Positions 1-9,400 of a DNA stretch of 64,000 nt are shown piece after piece. How positions within the stretch are numbered: the stretch's first letter is position 1; every line of letters starts with the position of its first letter. The notes beneath the pieces are model-generated. The model had not been told where the DNA came from. It worked only from the letters and a program-made list of their open reading frames with translations, and did not search any database. Source of the DNA: PNNG01 sp046291695 (lineage in GTDB: Bacteria > Bacteroidota > Bacteroidia > UBA7662); contig JBKBSO010000006.1 of the NCBI GenBank assembly GCA_046291695.1, positions 110,261 through 174,260 of the forward strand. The letters are read 5' to 3'. Made by a program: the position numbers and the translations under genes.

Positions 1-2
1 GT

Positions 3-677
3 GGTATTGGTTGCATTGTAGAAAAACCCGATTTTTATAAATACCTGTCAGCCCGCACCAATTTGGAGATATTTGGAAGGCTATCTGGGGCAGATGTAAG
101 CAAGCGGAATATTGATGAAATATTAGATTTTGTGGGCTTAGCGGGGCGGAGTAACGACAAATTGGCTGGCTTTTCGCATGGCATGAAGCAGCGTTTGGGC
201 CTTGCTCAAGCGCTATTGCATGACCCCGAGCTCATTGTGCTGGATGAACCCACTACCGGACTCGACCCGCAAGGCATTATCGATATTCGTGAACTTATTT
301 TGCGGTTAAGTAGCGAACAAGGTAAAACGATTATTCTGTCTTCTCATTTGTTATCAGAGATTGAGTTGATTGCCAATCGGATGGTGATTATTAACAAAGG
401 GAAAAGTTTACGTACAGGATTGGTAAGCGAGCTGCTCAATGAACAAGAGTTGGTAGTGACTTTGGAGGTTGACCAGCCTGACAGCGCCCACCGTTTATTA
501 TTAGATTGGCCTTCCACAGATTTTAGGGGCAGGGAAGGGAATAAGCTTATTTGGCAGGTTAATAGAGAGGAGGTGCCCCGCATGAATAAGGCACTCATGG
601 AGGCTGGCATCGCTGTTTTTGGTATTGAAAGCCGTCGAAAACTTGAAGATTATTTCTTAAAACTGGTGAATAGCTGA
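3..677 (+). CDS. ABC transporter ATP-binding protein (5' end outside window)
   Basis: ATPase subunit of an ABC exporter. The reading frame is open from the window edge, so the start codon and Walker A (P-loop) lie upstream; the TTG at 63 is not the start. Visible motifs in order are a signature motif (FSHGMKQRLGLAQAL, a variant of LSGGQ), Walker B with the D-loop (LIVLDEPTTGLDP) and the switch histidine (SSHLL). The C-terminal ~90 residues are the small extra domain typical of the ABC-2 drug/antibiotic exporter ATPases (CcmA/NatA-like). Its stop overlaps the ATG of the permease at 677 (TGATG), showing translational coupling. The substrate is unknown. Confidence 0.93.
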   Translation, partial: GIGCIVEKPDFYKYLSARTNLEIFGRLSGADVSKRNIDEILDFVGLAGRSNDKLAGFSHGMKQRLGLAQALLHDPELIVLDEPTTGLDPQGIIDIRELILRLSSEQGKTIILSSHLLSEIELIANRMVIINKGKSLRTGLVSELLNEQELVVTLEVDQPDSAHRLLLDWPSTDFRGREGNKLIWQVNREEVPRMNKALMEAGIAVFGIESRRKLEDYFLKLVNS

Positions 678-1519
678 TGTTTATTAAGTCCATTTACAAC
701 GAATTCATCAAGATTGCTGCCAAACCCCGTTCATATTTGGGTTTGGCAGCGATTACGGTATTGGTGGGGGTGATATTGTTTGCCATGAAAGTCGACGGGC
801 TGTCATACATTAGTTTTATCACTGCCGGATTTGAACAAAGTCTTCAATTTGAAGGTAATATTTTGAATGGCAATTTGATGGCCTTTATCATTTTGCAAAT
901 GCTTATCATACACATACCCTTATTGATAGCTTTGGTTACTGGCGATTTAATTTCGGGTGAAGCGGCCATGGGAAGTTTACGTATGCTTGCCACCAGGCCA
1001 ATCTCTCGAACAGCAATATTGTTGTCGAAATTTGTTGCAGGTGCTGTATACACCCTGCTGATTTTAATATGGCTCGGCATAATGGCTTTGGGCGTTAGCA
1101 ATTTGCTCTTCGGGCCTGGCGACCTCATGGTATTAAACAGCGATGGCTTAGTAGTGCTGCAGCAGCACGACTTACTCTGGCGATTTTTGAGTGGGTTTAC
1201 CATTGCGTACTTGGCGCTTCTTACGATTGCTAGCTTGAGCATCACGCTTTCGTGCTTTAGCGATAACAGCATCGGGCCAATTGTAGCTACCATGGCGGTA
1301 ATCATTTTATTTACGCTCATTGGCACCCTTGATGTGCCTGTTTTCGATGGAATCAGACCCTATTTATTCACCACCCACATGGCGGCATGGAGAAGTTTTT
1401 TTGAAGAGCCCGTGCCTTTTGAGGCTATTCGAAAATCTGTAGCTATTTTGCTTATACACATCTCAGTGCTGTTGGGCGTCGCCTTGGTTAAGTTTAATAG
1501 AAAGGATATACTTTCATGA
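677..1519 (+). CDS. ABC-2 type transporter permease
   Basis: Membrane subunit of the exporter whose ATPase precedes it. The 280-residue protein has about six hydrophobic segments, a large extracytoplasmic loop after the first segment, and the GDLISGEAAMGSLRMLATRPISR stretch seen in ABC-2 permeases, where a cytoplasmic elbow with basic residues meets the ATPase. The start overlaps the ATPase stop and its own stop overlaps the next ATG (ATGA at 1516-1519), giving a tight three-gene operon. The substrate cannot be told from sequence. Confidence 0.9.
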   Translation: MFIKSIYNEFIKIAAKPRSYLGLAAITVLVGVILFAMKVDGLSYISFITAGFEQSLQFEGNILNGNLMAFIILQMLIIHIPLLIALVTGDLISGEAAMGSLRMLATRPISRTAILLSKFVAGAVYTLLILIWLGIMALGVSNLLFGPGDLMVLNSDGLVVLQQHDLLWRFLSGFTIAYLALLTIASLSITLSCFSDNSIGPIVATMAVIILFTLIGTLDVPVFDGIRPYLFTTHMAAWRSFFEEPVPFEAIRKSVAILLIHISVLLGVALVKFNRKDILS

Positions 1520-2181
1520 AAAAGTCTTTTTGGATATTATTTTTCCTGGTTTATAGCACAGCTGCATTTGCGCAAGAAGAAGCACGCAGCTTACTTACGG
1601 CGCTTTATAAAAAGCATAAACAAGTGCAACGTTACCAGGCCGATTTGCGAATAGAAGCTGATATTCCCATGCTCAAGATACCTCCTGCCGATGCACGGTT
1701 GGAGTTTACACAGCCTGATCAGCTCAAGTTTGATTCCAAAAGTTTAGCCGTGCTGCCTAAACAGGGTTTTTCTGATTTTAACGCCATTATCAGCGATACT
1801 GCTGATATTACAGCATTGATGAGTGGAGAAGAAATGGTGGATGGCCGTAGTTGTAAGTTGGTGACCATATTGCCAGGGCCTAGTATGTCAGATTTGATTC
1901 TTGCTAAGCTTTGGATTGACGCTGACAAAAAACTGGTGTTACGTTCGCAACTGAGCTACCGCTCGACGGGCACGGTGGATATTTCTTATAGCTATGGTAA
2001 GCAAGCTGTTTATGGATTGCCCGATAAGTTGCAATTCAGTATGGATGTTCGAAATATGAAAATTCCGAAGGCCATGACAGCCGATATGCATGTTCAACGC
2101 AATAAAGAAGAATCCTCAAAAGCAAGTGAGCGCCCCGCCATCATTGTTTTGCTATTCTCTAATTATCGTGTGAATTATTAA
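1516..2181 (+). CDS. LolA-like periplasmic lipoprotein-carrier family protein
   Basis: The 221-residue exported protein has a signal peptide cleaved after AAFA (next residue Gln). The mature part begins with EEARSLLTALYKKHKQVQRYQADLRIE, the helix-then-beta pattern of the LolA/LolB fold (outer-membrane lipoprotein-sorting family), followed by alternating short strands. It is translationally coupled to an ABC-2 exporter. That suggests a dedicated periplasmic carrier or substrate-binding partner rather than the housekeeping LolA, which is encoded separately at 9401-10060. The family is inferred from pattern; what it carries is not known. Confidence 0.65.
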   Translation: MKKSFWILFFLVYSTAAFAQEEARSLLTALYKKHKQVQRYQADLRIEADIPMLKIPPADARLEFTQPDQLKFDSKSLAVLPKQGFSDFNAIISDTADITALMSGEEMVDGRSCKLVTILPGPSMSDLILAKLWIDADKKLVLRSQLSYRSTGTVDISYSYGKQAVYGLPDKLQFSMDVRNMKIPKAMTADMHVQRNKEESSKASERPAIIVLLFSNYRVNY

Positions 2182-2410
2182 GTTGTCGTTTTTTTTTACG
2201 CATGTACCACCGGTGCATGGTATAACCATAAACTAAACCGCCCAAAAGCCAAATGAGTGCATACTTGTACCAATTTGGGCTGAATAATATGGGTTGTTGG
2301 TAAATTTGGTTGAAAATCTCCATGAAAACCATCATGAAGATACCATATCCAATACCCGTTTTCCACCAGTTGCCGGCTCCAAAGTGTTCGAGCAATTTAC
2401 GATTTTTCAT
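2159..2410 (-). CDS. Small two-helix membrane protein, unknown function
   Basis: This 83-residue protein has two hydrophobic segments (about residues 18-36 and 48-66), an aromatic-rich loop between them, and a basic C-terminal tail (RKKKRQ). It is convergent with the LolA-like gene, and the two 3' ends overlap by 23 bases. I do not recognise a family. Two well-formed helices and a positive-inside tail argue that it is real rather than a chance frame. Confidence 0.55.
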   Translation of the reverse strand: MKNRKLLEHFGAGNWWKTGIGYGIFMMVFMEIFNQIYQQPILFSPNWYKYALIWLLGGLVYGYTMHRWYMRKKKRQLNNSHDN

Positions 2411-2633
2411 TTGCGGTACATTTTCCGTGAAATTAATTGTTTCTGGAAAACCATCAAGCTGAATATGTACAGTAGTGGCTTGGTTGACCTAACTTCTGGT
2501 CCAGCTTTACAGCAAAATGTTTTGAGCATGCTTAAGCCTCAGTGAGTCATAAAGCTCGGCAAGATATAAATACGCACAGCTTCAGTTACGCTTTGCGTGA
2601 TTATTTATACTTTTACTTCAAATACTTTAGCAC

Positions 2634-3539
2634 ATGAATATACCCATTGCTTTAAGAAGCTTGATTGTAGGTTTTTTTTACTGCTTTCATGCAAGTGCTA
2701 CCCATGCTCCTGAGTTTTTTAAGAAACGCTCCGAAATTAAGCCCAATCATTATTTAATTACTTCAGTGGGTGGTGGACACATCGCCTATAAAGATCAAAT
2801 TAGCAGTCAGCGAGGATTTTCAGGGCCCGCTTTGGGCCTTTTTGAATCTTATGAACGTCATTCGGAGAAAAAACTGGTTGTTTGGGATGCTTTTAGTCAG
2901 TTTGGTTTGCAAGGCAATGGCTTGGAGGGGTGGAATCAAACTTTTAGCACGGCTTTTAATTTCAGAACCAATTTTGCATGGATGTATTACCTGCCTCTAA
3001 GTAGCAAATTGAATTACTATTTCGGCCCTGCAATTCAGCATTATAGTATGTATCGGTTGAACCCTTCTCATGGGAATGCCGCTTTGGCCTACGATGTTTC
3101 AACCAATTTGGGGGTACGAGGCCGAATAGAATGTCCAATACCCATTAAAACCAAGAAAACGTATGATTTTTGGATTTTTAGCGTAAAAAAAATGGAAACC
3201 AGAAAGCTGCGCATGGGGATGGAAGTCGATTTGCCGATGTTTGGTTTTCAGTCGCGCCCGCCATATACCGGTGCTTTTGATGTAGTGGGCAACGATCCAG
3301 CTGCTGAATTACTAGAGAATTTCTTTGCCAACACCAAGCTTGCCACAATTAACCGGTTTTTCTTTTTGAATACACAAACGTATTTGCGTTTTCCACTTGC
3401 CAATGGTAATGCTTTACAGTTGAGTTATTTTTGGCAAGCCTACCGGTATAACTACCAGGGCCAGCAAGTGCGAACCGCTGCCGGAGCCACCATGTTTTCC
3501 TTCATTTTTCGGTTTGATGCTAATAAAGATATACGATGA
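2634..3539 (+). CDS. Predicted outer-membrane beta-barrel protein
   Basis: The 301-residue protein has an N-terminal signal peptide (about 24 residues). The rest is made of alternating aromatic/polar strands separated by Gly/Asn turns (for example KLNYYFGPAIQHYSMYRL and TYLRFPLANGNALQLSYFWQAY), and the end FSFIFRFD resembles a barrel-closing strand though followed by a few extra residues. No family is recognised. The last bases overlap the start of the S41 protease (ATGA at 3536), so barrel and protease are cotranslated. Confidence 0.6.
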   Translation: MNIPIALRSLIVGFFYCFHASATHAPEFFKKRSEIKPNHYLITSVGGGHIAYKDQISSQRGFSGPALGLFESYERHSEKKLVVWDAFSQFGLQGNGLEGWNQTFSTAFNFRTNFAWMYYLPLSSKLNYYFGPAIQHYSMYRLNPSHGNAALAYDVSTNLGVRGRIECPIPIKTKKTYDFWIFSVKKMETRKLRMGMEVDLPMFGFQSRPPYTGAFDVVGNDPAAELLENFFANTKLATINRFFFLNTQTYLRFPLANGNALQLSYFWQAYRYNYQGQQVRTAAGATMFSFIFRFDANKDIR

Positions 3540-4585
3540 AAAAGCTGCTTTATTTATTTTTTATAGCTTTTGGGCTACAGGCCTGTACCAAAGCGTTTAT
3601 AGGTGGCCAACCTGAGGTTTCCCCACGCGACGTTTTTGAAGAACTCTGGCAGCAAATTAATCTCAAATACAGCTATATGCAATATAAGGGGCTCGATTGG
3701 GAAGCTGTTTATGCCACATACAGCCCGCAGATTAATCCCAATATGACAGATATCGAGTTGTTTAGGGTATTGGAAGCCATGATGAATGAGTTACGTGATG
3801 GGCATGCTAATTTGGTAGCCCCTTTTAGTATTTCGAATTATTATCCTGTTTTTTTAAATAGCCCCGAAAATTTCCGTGGAAGGTTGGTGCTAGAGCATTA
3901 TCTGCGTCGTAATCCGCAGGAGCACTTTATAACGGGGCCATTCCAGCATACCGTGCTTGATACATTGGGTAAAAAAATCGGGTTACTTACGTATCGAAGC
4001 TTTAGTTCTGGATTTAGTTCTGCTGATTTGGACTTTATCTTTTCGCGTTTTCAAAATGTAGATGGTGTGATTGTGGACATGCGTTCAAATGGTGGCGGTG
4101 CAGTAAATAATGTATTTCAGCTTGCTGGTAGATTTACGGATGTGGAACGTTTAAGCCACTATAATGTAATGAAAACGGGGCCGGGTCCTGATGATTTTGG
4201 CAGTGAAAAACTCATTCGGGTGGTGCCTTCTTCAAGTGCTATACGGTTTACTGGTCGTGTCGCCATGCTAACCAATAGGGGTTCGTACAGTGCTACCTCT
4301 GATTTTGCTTTGCAGATGCGCGCCTTGCCAAATGCCCGTTTGATTGGCGATACCACTGGTGGTGGTCTTGGGCTCCCCCATGGGGCTTCTTTGATTAATG
4401 GCTGGAGCTATCGCTTTTCTGTGGGTATGGCACTGAGTCCCGAAACCGACGCCAATGGTAACCGGTATAATTGGGAAGATGGCATCCCGCCACAGATTCG
4501 AGTGGATTTGGATCTGGTTCAGGCAGAGCAAGGATTCGATAGCATGATTGAGCGAGCCATTGCCTATATTATGAATGGCAATTGA
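3536..4585 (+). CDS. S41 family peptidase, predicted lipoprotein
   Basis: Serine protease of the C-terminal-processing/tricorn-like S41 family. The signal peptide ends in a lipobox (FGLQAC), so the mature protein is probably lipid-anchored. Conserved blocks: the DGHANL motif near residue 90, GVIVDMRSNGGG at about 178-189, the catalytic-serine region YSATSDFA (Ser at about 252), and the GDTTGGGLG block after it. No PDZ domain is obvious. It overlaps the barrel gene upstream by four bases and a sensor kinase follows 25 bases downstream, suggesting an envelope-related operon. Confidence 0.85.
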   Translation: MKKLLYLFFIAFGLQACTKAFIGGQPEVSPRDVFEELWQQINLKYSYMQYKGLDWEAVYATYSPQINPNMTDIELFRVLEAMMNELRDGHANLVAPFSISNYYPVFLNSPENFRGRLVLEHYLRRNPQEHFITGPFQHTVLDTLGKKIGLLTYRSFSSGFSSADLDFIFSRFQNVDGVIVDMRSNGGGAVNNVFQLAGRFTDVERLSHYNVMKTGPGPDDFGSEKLIRVVPSSSAIRFTGRVAMLTNRGSYSATSDFALQMRALPNARLIGDTTGGGLGLPHGASLINGWSYRFSVGMALSPETDANGNRYNWEDGIPPQIRVDLDLVQAEQGFDSMIERAIAYIMNGN

Positions 4586-4610
4586 ATAAGATGTATGTAA
4601 AATTGTTGAC

Positions 4611-6974
4611 ATGTTGCGCATTTGGCTTATAAACAGCTTTTTATTTTTGTGCTTGTCGCTTTTTGCGAATCATATTAGTGCGCAGCAAGCTATTGTCGAT
4701 TTACGAGGGGTTGATTTAAGTGTTACCGAGGTTAAGCTGATGGGTGAATGGCAGCTTTATTGGAATCAGTTGCTTACACCCGATCAGGTTTTATCCGCTG
4801 AACAGCCGTTGATGGTGCCATTCCCAAAACGTTGGAACGAATTGGGAGATGTTTTTCGGGGAATTACAGCACTGGGCTATGGCACCTACAGACTATTGGT
4901 CTACTTGCCTCCGGGAAGTTCAGGATTAGGCCTCGACCTACCGGATGTATATACAAGTTATAAGCTCTATGTAAATGGAGAACTCCTTAGCAGCAATGGA
5001 GCTCCTGGCACAAATAAACAAAACACGCAACCACAATGGTTAGGGAAGACCATTCAACTCCCTCCTCAAACCGATACGCTGGAGTTAGTTTTGCAAATTG
5101 CCAATTTTCATCATGCAAAGGGAGGTCCTTATAAAGATTTGGTTATTGGTAATTTCGAAAAGCTGTATAATCAGCGTAAACGTGATGGTGCCCTTGACCT
5201 GCTCATGAGTGGAGCATTGCTCATGGGTGGCCTGTTTTTTATTGGATTGTATCTATTTGGAAAATACGATAGGGCTATGCTTTTTTTTGCTTTGTATTGT
5301 ATAGTCTACAGTTACCGTCCGGTTGGTTCACGCCTATACGTATTGCATGATATGTTTAGCCAGTTCAACTGGCAGGTGGCAGTGCGATTAGAATACTTTA
5401 CTTTATTTGCTTCGATTGGTTTTTTTGCCTTCTATACCCACTTTTTATATCCGAAAGAATCTAATAAAAAGATAATTCTGAGTTTGGCTTGGTCGTGCAT
5501 GCTTTTAGCCTTATCAACATGGTTAATAAGCCCTTTTTATTTTACCCAGGCGTTAAACCCCTTTTTAATTATGATGTTTGCCGTAGTGGGTTATACTACT
5601 TACGTGTATGCCTTGGCATTGCAAAGTAAACGGGTAGGCTCCGGCTATGCGCTGGCATCAACTGTTGTAATTATGCTGGTCATGGTGTTAATTAATCTTG
5701 AGTATTTCCAGCTATTACTTCCTACAAGTATGGTATTGTTTGCGGGCTACTTTATGTTTTTGTTTTTGCAGTCCTTGGTGCTTGCTTTTCGATTTGCGCA
5801 TATACTCGATGAGGCTCGAAAGCAGGCATTGCAGGGCTTACAAGCAAAAACAGAATTTATGTCGACCATGTCACATGAAATCAGAACGCCTTTAAATGCC
5901 GTGATTGGCATGACGCATCTGCTGCTCAAAAGTAACCCCCGGGCCGATCAACAAGAGCAGCTTAATGTGATGATGTTTTCGTCTAAAAATCTGCTTAACA
6001 TTGTAAATGACATACTAGATTACAATAAGATTGAAGAAGGTAAAATTGTGCTTGAACAAATTCCTGTAGATTTGGACGCCATTTGCCGGAATATCATTTT
6101 TGGGCTTAAATCACAAGCCTTGGAGAAAGGGGTTGAGGTTCGGTTTGTGCCTGAGGTCTCATTTAGAACGAAATTACTGGGCGACCCTACGCGGCTTACA
6201 CAAGTCATAAGTAATTTGGTGCAAAATGCCATCAAGTTTACCAAAAAAGGCTGGGTTGAAGTCCGAATGAAGGAGCTTGCACGTTCCGCAGACCGCCTGC
6301 AATTTAGACTGGAGGTGGAAGACACGGGAATAGGAATTCCCGAGGACAAGATCAAGCGCATCTTTGAGCGATTTACCCAAGCCGATTCATCTACCACAAG
6401 AGGTTATGGGGGAACTGGCTTAGGACTGTCCATTGCACGTAGAATTTTATTGCTCTATGGGAGCGATTTGCAGGTGAAAAGTGTTCCAGAGCAAGGTTCA
6501 GTATTTTGGTTCGAATTAAACTTAGCACTAACTGGTCAGCAGGTGGATAGCGAGGATGAAAGTATTGGCTGGAAAGAGGAAACGGTTGATGATTTGACCT
6601 TGCTTACAGGCTCGAACATTTTGTTGGTAGAAGATAATTTATTGAATATCAAAGTAGCTACTGCTTTTTTAACACGATGGGGTGCAACCGTAGAGGTTGC
6701 CATGAACGGTCAGGAAGCTTTAGATAAACTTGAAGTCCATCGGCATCATCTTATTCTGATGGATTTGCATATGCCCGTGATGGATGGTTATGAGGCTACA
6801 AAATTGCTTAGGGAACGCGGTGTTAAACTGCCTATTGTGGCATTAACGGCCAGCTTGGCGCACGAGGTGGAAAGTGATGCCCATAACGCAGGTTTGGATG
6901 TTGTGGTGGTGAAACCCTTTAATCCGGAAGAGTTAAAAAAAGCTATTTGGCAGCAATTAAATAAGAGTTCGTAA
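4611..6974 (+). CDS. Hybrid sensor histidine kinase (7TMR-DISM, HisKA, HATPase, receiver)
   Basis: The 787-residue hybrid kinase starts with a signal peptide (cut after HISA, before Gln). Then come a periplasmic jelly-roll-like sensor of the 7TMR-DISM type (about 30-185), seven hydrophobic helices (about 195-395), and a dimerisation/phosphoacceptor helix with the H-box MSHEIRTPLN (His near residue 422). The ATPase domain follows with N-box (QNAIKFT), G1 (DTGIGIP) and G2 (GGTGLGLSI), then a receiver domain (LLVEDN; phospho-acceptor Asp in MDLHMPVMDG near residue 718). There is no output domain, so phosphate probably passes to a separate protein. The ligand is unknown; 7TMR-DISM sensors often see carbohydrates. 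Confidence 0.93.
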   Translation: MLRIWLINSFLFLCLSLFANHISAQQAIVDLRGVDLSVTEVKLMGEWQLYWNQLLTPDQVLSAEQPLMVPFPKRWNELGDVFRGITALGYGTYRLLVYLPPGSSGLGLDLPDVYTSYKLYVNGELLSSNGAPGTNKQNTQPQWLGKTIQLPPQTDTLELVLQIANFHHAKGGPYKDLVIGNFEKLYNQRKRDGALDLLMSGALLMGGLFFIGLYLFGKYDRAMLFFALYCIVYSYRPVGSRLYVLHDMFSQFNWQVAVRLEYFTLFASIGFFAFYTHFLYPKESNKKIILSLAWSCMLLALSTWLISPFYFTQALNPFLIMMFAVVGYTTYVYALALQSKRVGSGYALASTVVIMLVMVLINLEYFQLLLPTSMVLFAGYFMFLFLQSLVLAFRFAHILDEARKQALQGLQAKTEFMSTMSHEIRTPLNAVIGMTHLLLKSNPRADQQEQLNVMMFSSKNLLNIVNDILDYNKIEEGKIVLEQIPVDLDAICRNIIFGLKSQALEKGVEVRFVPEVSFRTKLLGDPTRLTQVISNLVQNAIKFTKKGWVEVRMKELARSADRLQFRLEVEDTGIGIPEDKIKRIFERFTQADSSTTRGYGGTGLGLSIARRILLLYGSDLQVKSVPEQGSVFWFELNLALTGQQVDSEDESIGWKEETVDDLTLLTGSNILLVEDNLLNIKVATAFLTRWGATVEVAMNGQEALDKLEVHRHHLILMDLHMPVMDGYEATKLLRERGVKLPIVALTASLAHEVESDAHNAGLDVVVVKPFNPEELKKAIWQQLNKSS

Positions 6975-6990
6975 GGCAGCATCATTGTGC

Positions 6991-9273
6991 TTAGGCCGTC
7001 GCTTCAATAGTTAGCTCATGTTTCCGTGCAGCGCGGCATAGCAGCAGTGTTGTTACTTCAAATTTATCGCCTACCCTCTCAACCATTTCACTGTAATTTA
7101 ATGAGGCAATATCGGGGAGTCTTTGAACGATATGGGCATACTGTTTTGGGTCGAGGAGCTTGTGGTAAGCTAAAAGGCCTTGTTCAATAGCTGTAGCTAA
7201 GTGTCCGTAAATGGTCGAAGCCGCTAAATTCCGGTTTTGAGCAATCTCATCTACCGCTAATCCACGCTCATACAATTCGAGTGTATGGAGCATGCTGCCG
7301 CCTTTTTTTGGACGTTGTGTGCTTTCTCTTTCAGACTTGTTTTTTCCAGCATGATCATTCTGCTCATTGTGTTCGCCCTTAGATTGTCGCTGAAGCATTT
7401 GAAGCTGTTGCAAAAGGGTAGACCGCCATTCAATAGGCAAGTTTTCTTCCTTAGGCACTTCCAGAAGGCCGGAATACAGGCCTTCATAAAGGGCTGGCAG
7501 CCGTACCAGCTTTTTCCAATGATTCATGACCAGACTATCTAGATCTGCTAGTTCGTTATGGTAACTTTTAACCCCTTTTTGATTTCCAAGTTCATTCATT
7601 TGGAGGATGATCTGGCAGCTTATGGCTCGGAGAACCGGCTCGGTTTGTGAAACGGCAGTTTGAATATATTTGAGGCTGCTTGAAGGGTTGGTCGAGGCTT
7701 TTTGTAATTCGGCTCTTGCCCCACTTCCATAGGTTTCGAGGGGGTTGGCCTGTTCGAGCAAGCCTTCAGCCCAGCTTTTGTATTGTTGCTTTTTAGATTT
7801 TCCGCCATCTTTATTATAGCTGCTCAAATGGTATTGAAATGCCTGAATGAGGGTACGGAAGTTGAAACACTGTTGGGCTAGTTCTTGTGCATACAGTTTG
7901 CTTATATGGCTTAGTTCAGCCTCTGATAAGGCTTTGCGTTCAGCTTGTTCGAACAACTGCAAACGCTCCTGATAGGCAATGGGCTTTCGGGGAAACTTAC
8001 TGCTCAGGACAACCCCCTCGGCCCTTCGAATACGCGACATGGCCACATAGGCTTGCCCGCTACTAAATGCCTGTTGCATATCGAGAACGGCCCTGTCGAA
8101 AGATAAGCCCTGGCTTTTGTGAATCGTAATGGCCCAAGCCAAGCGTAAAGGATATTGTTCGAAAGTACCTATGTTTTCTGATTTGATACTTAAATCGGTT
8201 TCACTGGTGGTGTAACGGATGTTTTCCCATTTCACCTTAGTTACGGTCATTTTACCACCATCTTCAAATCGGACGGATACCGAATCGGGCTTGAGATTGG
8301 TAATTTCAGCCAATTTGCCATTGTAATATAACCCGCCTTGTTCCAGATCGTTTCTTACAAACATCACTTGTGCTCCTACAGCTAGCTGCAATTGGGATTC
8401 GCATGGATACATATGCTCAGGAAATTCGCCTTTGATTGTCGCTTCAAATGGTTGAATGGGCTTATTGAGCGCTTGCAGCGAAGCATTGTTGATTTTTTCT
8501 GTTTGCCAGTTATGGGTACATAGTGTGATCCAAGCCTGCCCATCTGCTGCTTTGAATTGCGGATGGAATCGGCTGTCGAGCCAATCGAAATCGGCTTCCG
8601 TAAGTTTGTTAAACCGTATACGGTTTAATAGCGCCAAATAGTTTTCGTCGGATTGGCGATACACCTTGTTGAGTCGAATATAACGTGGCGCTTTTTGTTT
8701 AAAGGCATGGGCCTCGAAGAAGTATGGGGTGGGGTAGTGGTCTGATAGCAACTCCCATTCTTCACGTTTAATCACGGGTGGTAGTTGCATCATGTCGCCA
8801 ACCAAAAGCAGTTGTAGCCCGCCGAATGCCTGATTATGCTTCCGAACCGATCGCAAGATGCGATCAATGGCATCTAGCAAGTCAGCCCGTAGCATACTTA
8901 CTTCATCAATGATCAGCAGTTCAGCCTGCTGAATGGCCATGCGTTTTGCCTGCGACATGCGTAGTTCCCGCACAAGCGATTTGGAGGTTTCGAACTTGGT
9001 GCCAGCATGTACCACCGCATGAAAGTCATCCACCGGTAAATAACCACCCAGTGGTAATTGAAACAGGGCATGCAGGGTAGTTCCCCCTACGTTTAAGGCA
9101 GCTATTCCTGTTGGAGCAGTAACCAAGCATGATTTCAGTTGGTTGTCGATGATGTATTTTACCAGCGTTGATTTGCCCGTGCCAGCTTTGCCGGTTAAGA
9201 AAACATGCTCCCGACTGCTTTGTATCAATCGGATGAGCTGCTGGGCTTCGGGACTGAAGTGGCTTGCGTCCAT
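6991..9273 (-). CDS. PIF1-like SF1 helicase with C-terminal HTH domain
   Basis: The 760-residue ATPase has Walker A TGKAGTGKST (about residues 27-36), Walker B LLIIDEVSML (about 115-124), the following GDMMQLPPV motif, and a late SF1 motif (AITIHKSQGLSFDRAV, then YVAMSR) typical of RecD/PIF1 helicases. A charged middle region leads to a C-terminal winged/HTH segment (TLELYERGLAVDEIAQNRNLA... TIYGHL, about 660-720), which resembles the HTH_40 domain at the end of some RecQ proteins. Likely a DNA helicase for replication or repair. It is convergent with the hybrid kinase; no terminator hairpin separates the two. Confidence 0.88.
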   Translation of the reverse strand: MDASHFSPEAQQLIRLIQSSREHVFLTGKAGTGKSTLVKYIIDNQLKSCLVTAPTGIAALNVGGTTLHALFQLPLGGYLPVDDFHAVVHAGTKFETSKSLVRELRMSQAKRMAIQQAELLIIDEVSMLRADLLDAIDRILRSVRKHNQAFGGLQLLLVGDMMQLPPVIKREEWELLSDHYPTPYFFEAHAFKQKAPRYIRLNKVYRQSDENYLALLNRIRFNKLTEADFDWLDSRFHPQFKAADGQAWITLCTHNWQTEKINNASLQALNKPIQPFEATIKGEFPEHMYPCESQLQLAVGAQVMFVRNDLEQGGLYYNGKLAEITNLKPDSVSVRFEDGGKMTVTKVKWENIRYTTSETDLSIKSENIGTFEQYPLRLAWAITIHKSQGLSFDRAVLDMQQAFSSGQAYVAMSRIRRAEGVVLSSKFPRKPIAYQERLQLFEQAERKALSEAELSHISKLYAQELAQQCFNFRTLIQAFQYHLSSYNKDGGKSKKQQYKSWAEGLLEQANPLETYGSGARAELQKASTNPSSSLKYIQTAVSQTEPVLRAISCQIILQMNELGNQKGVKSYHNELADLDSLVMNHWKKLVRLPALYEGLYSGLLEVPKEENLPIEWRSTLLQQLQMLQRQSKGEHNEQNDHAGKNKSERESTQRPKKGGSMLHTLELYERGLAVDEIAQNRNLAASTIYGHLATAIEQGLLAYHKLLDPKQYAHIVQRLPDIASLNYSEMVERVGDKFEVTTLLLCRAARKHELTIEATA

Positions 9274-9400
9274 GATGTAACAATCTGATGCCCTAATTTA
9301 GACGTTTAATCCAAGTCCTTTATCAAAGCATCAGGTAATTGATAAAAGATGCGAGAAACATTGCATTGCGCAGTTTGTGGCTTCCAAATGCCATACTGAT

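Noticed and set aside
2294..2545. 83-codon plus-strand frame
   Set aside because: It is antisense to the small membrane-protein gene over half its length and has no start context.
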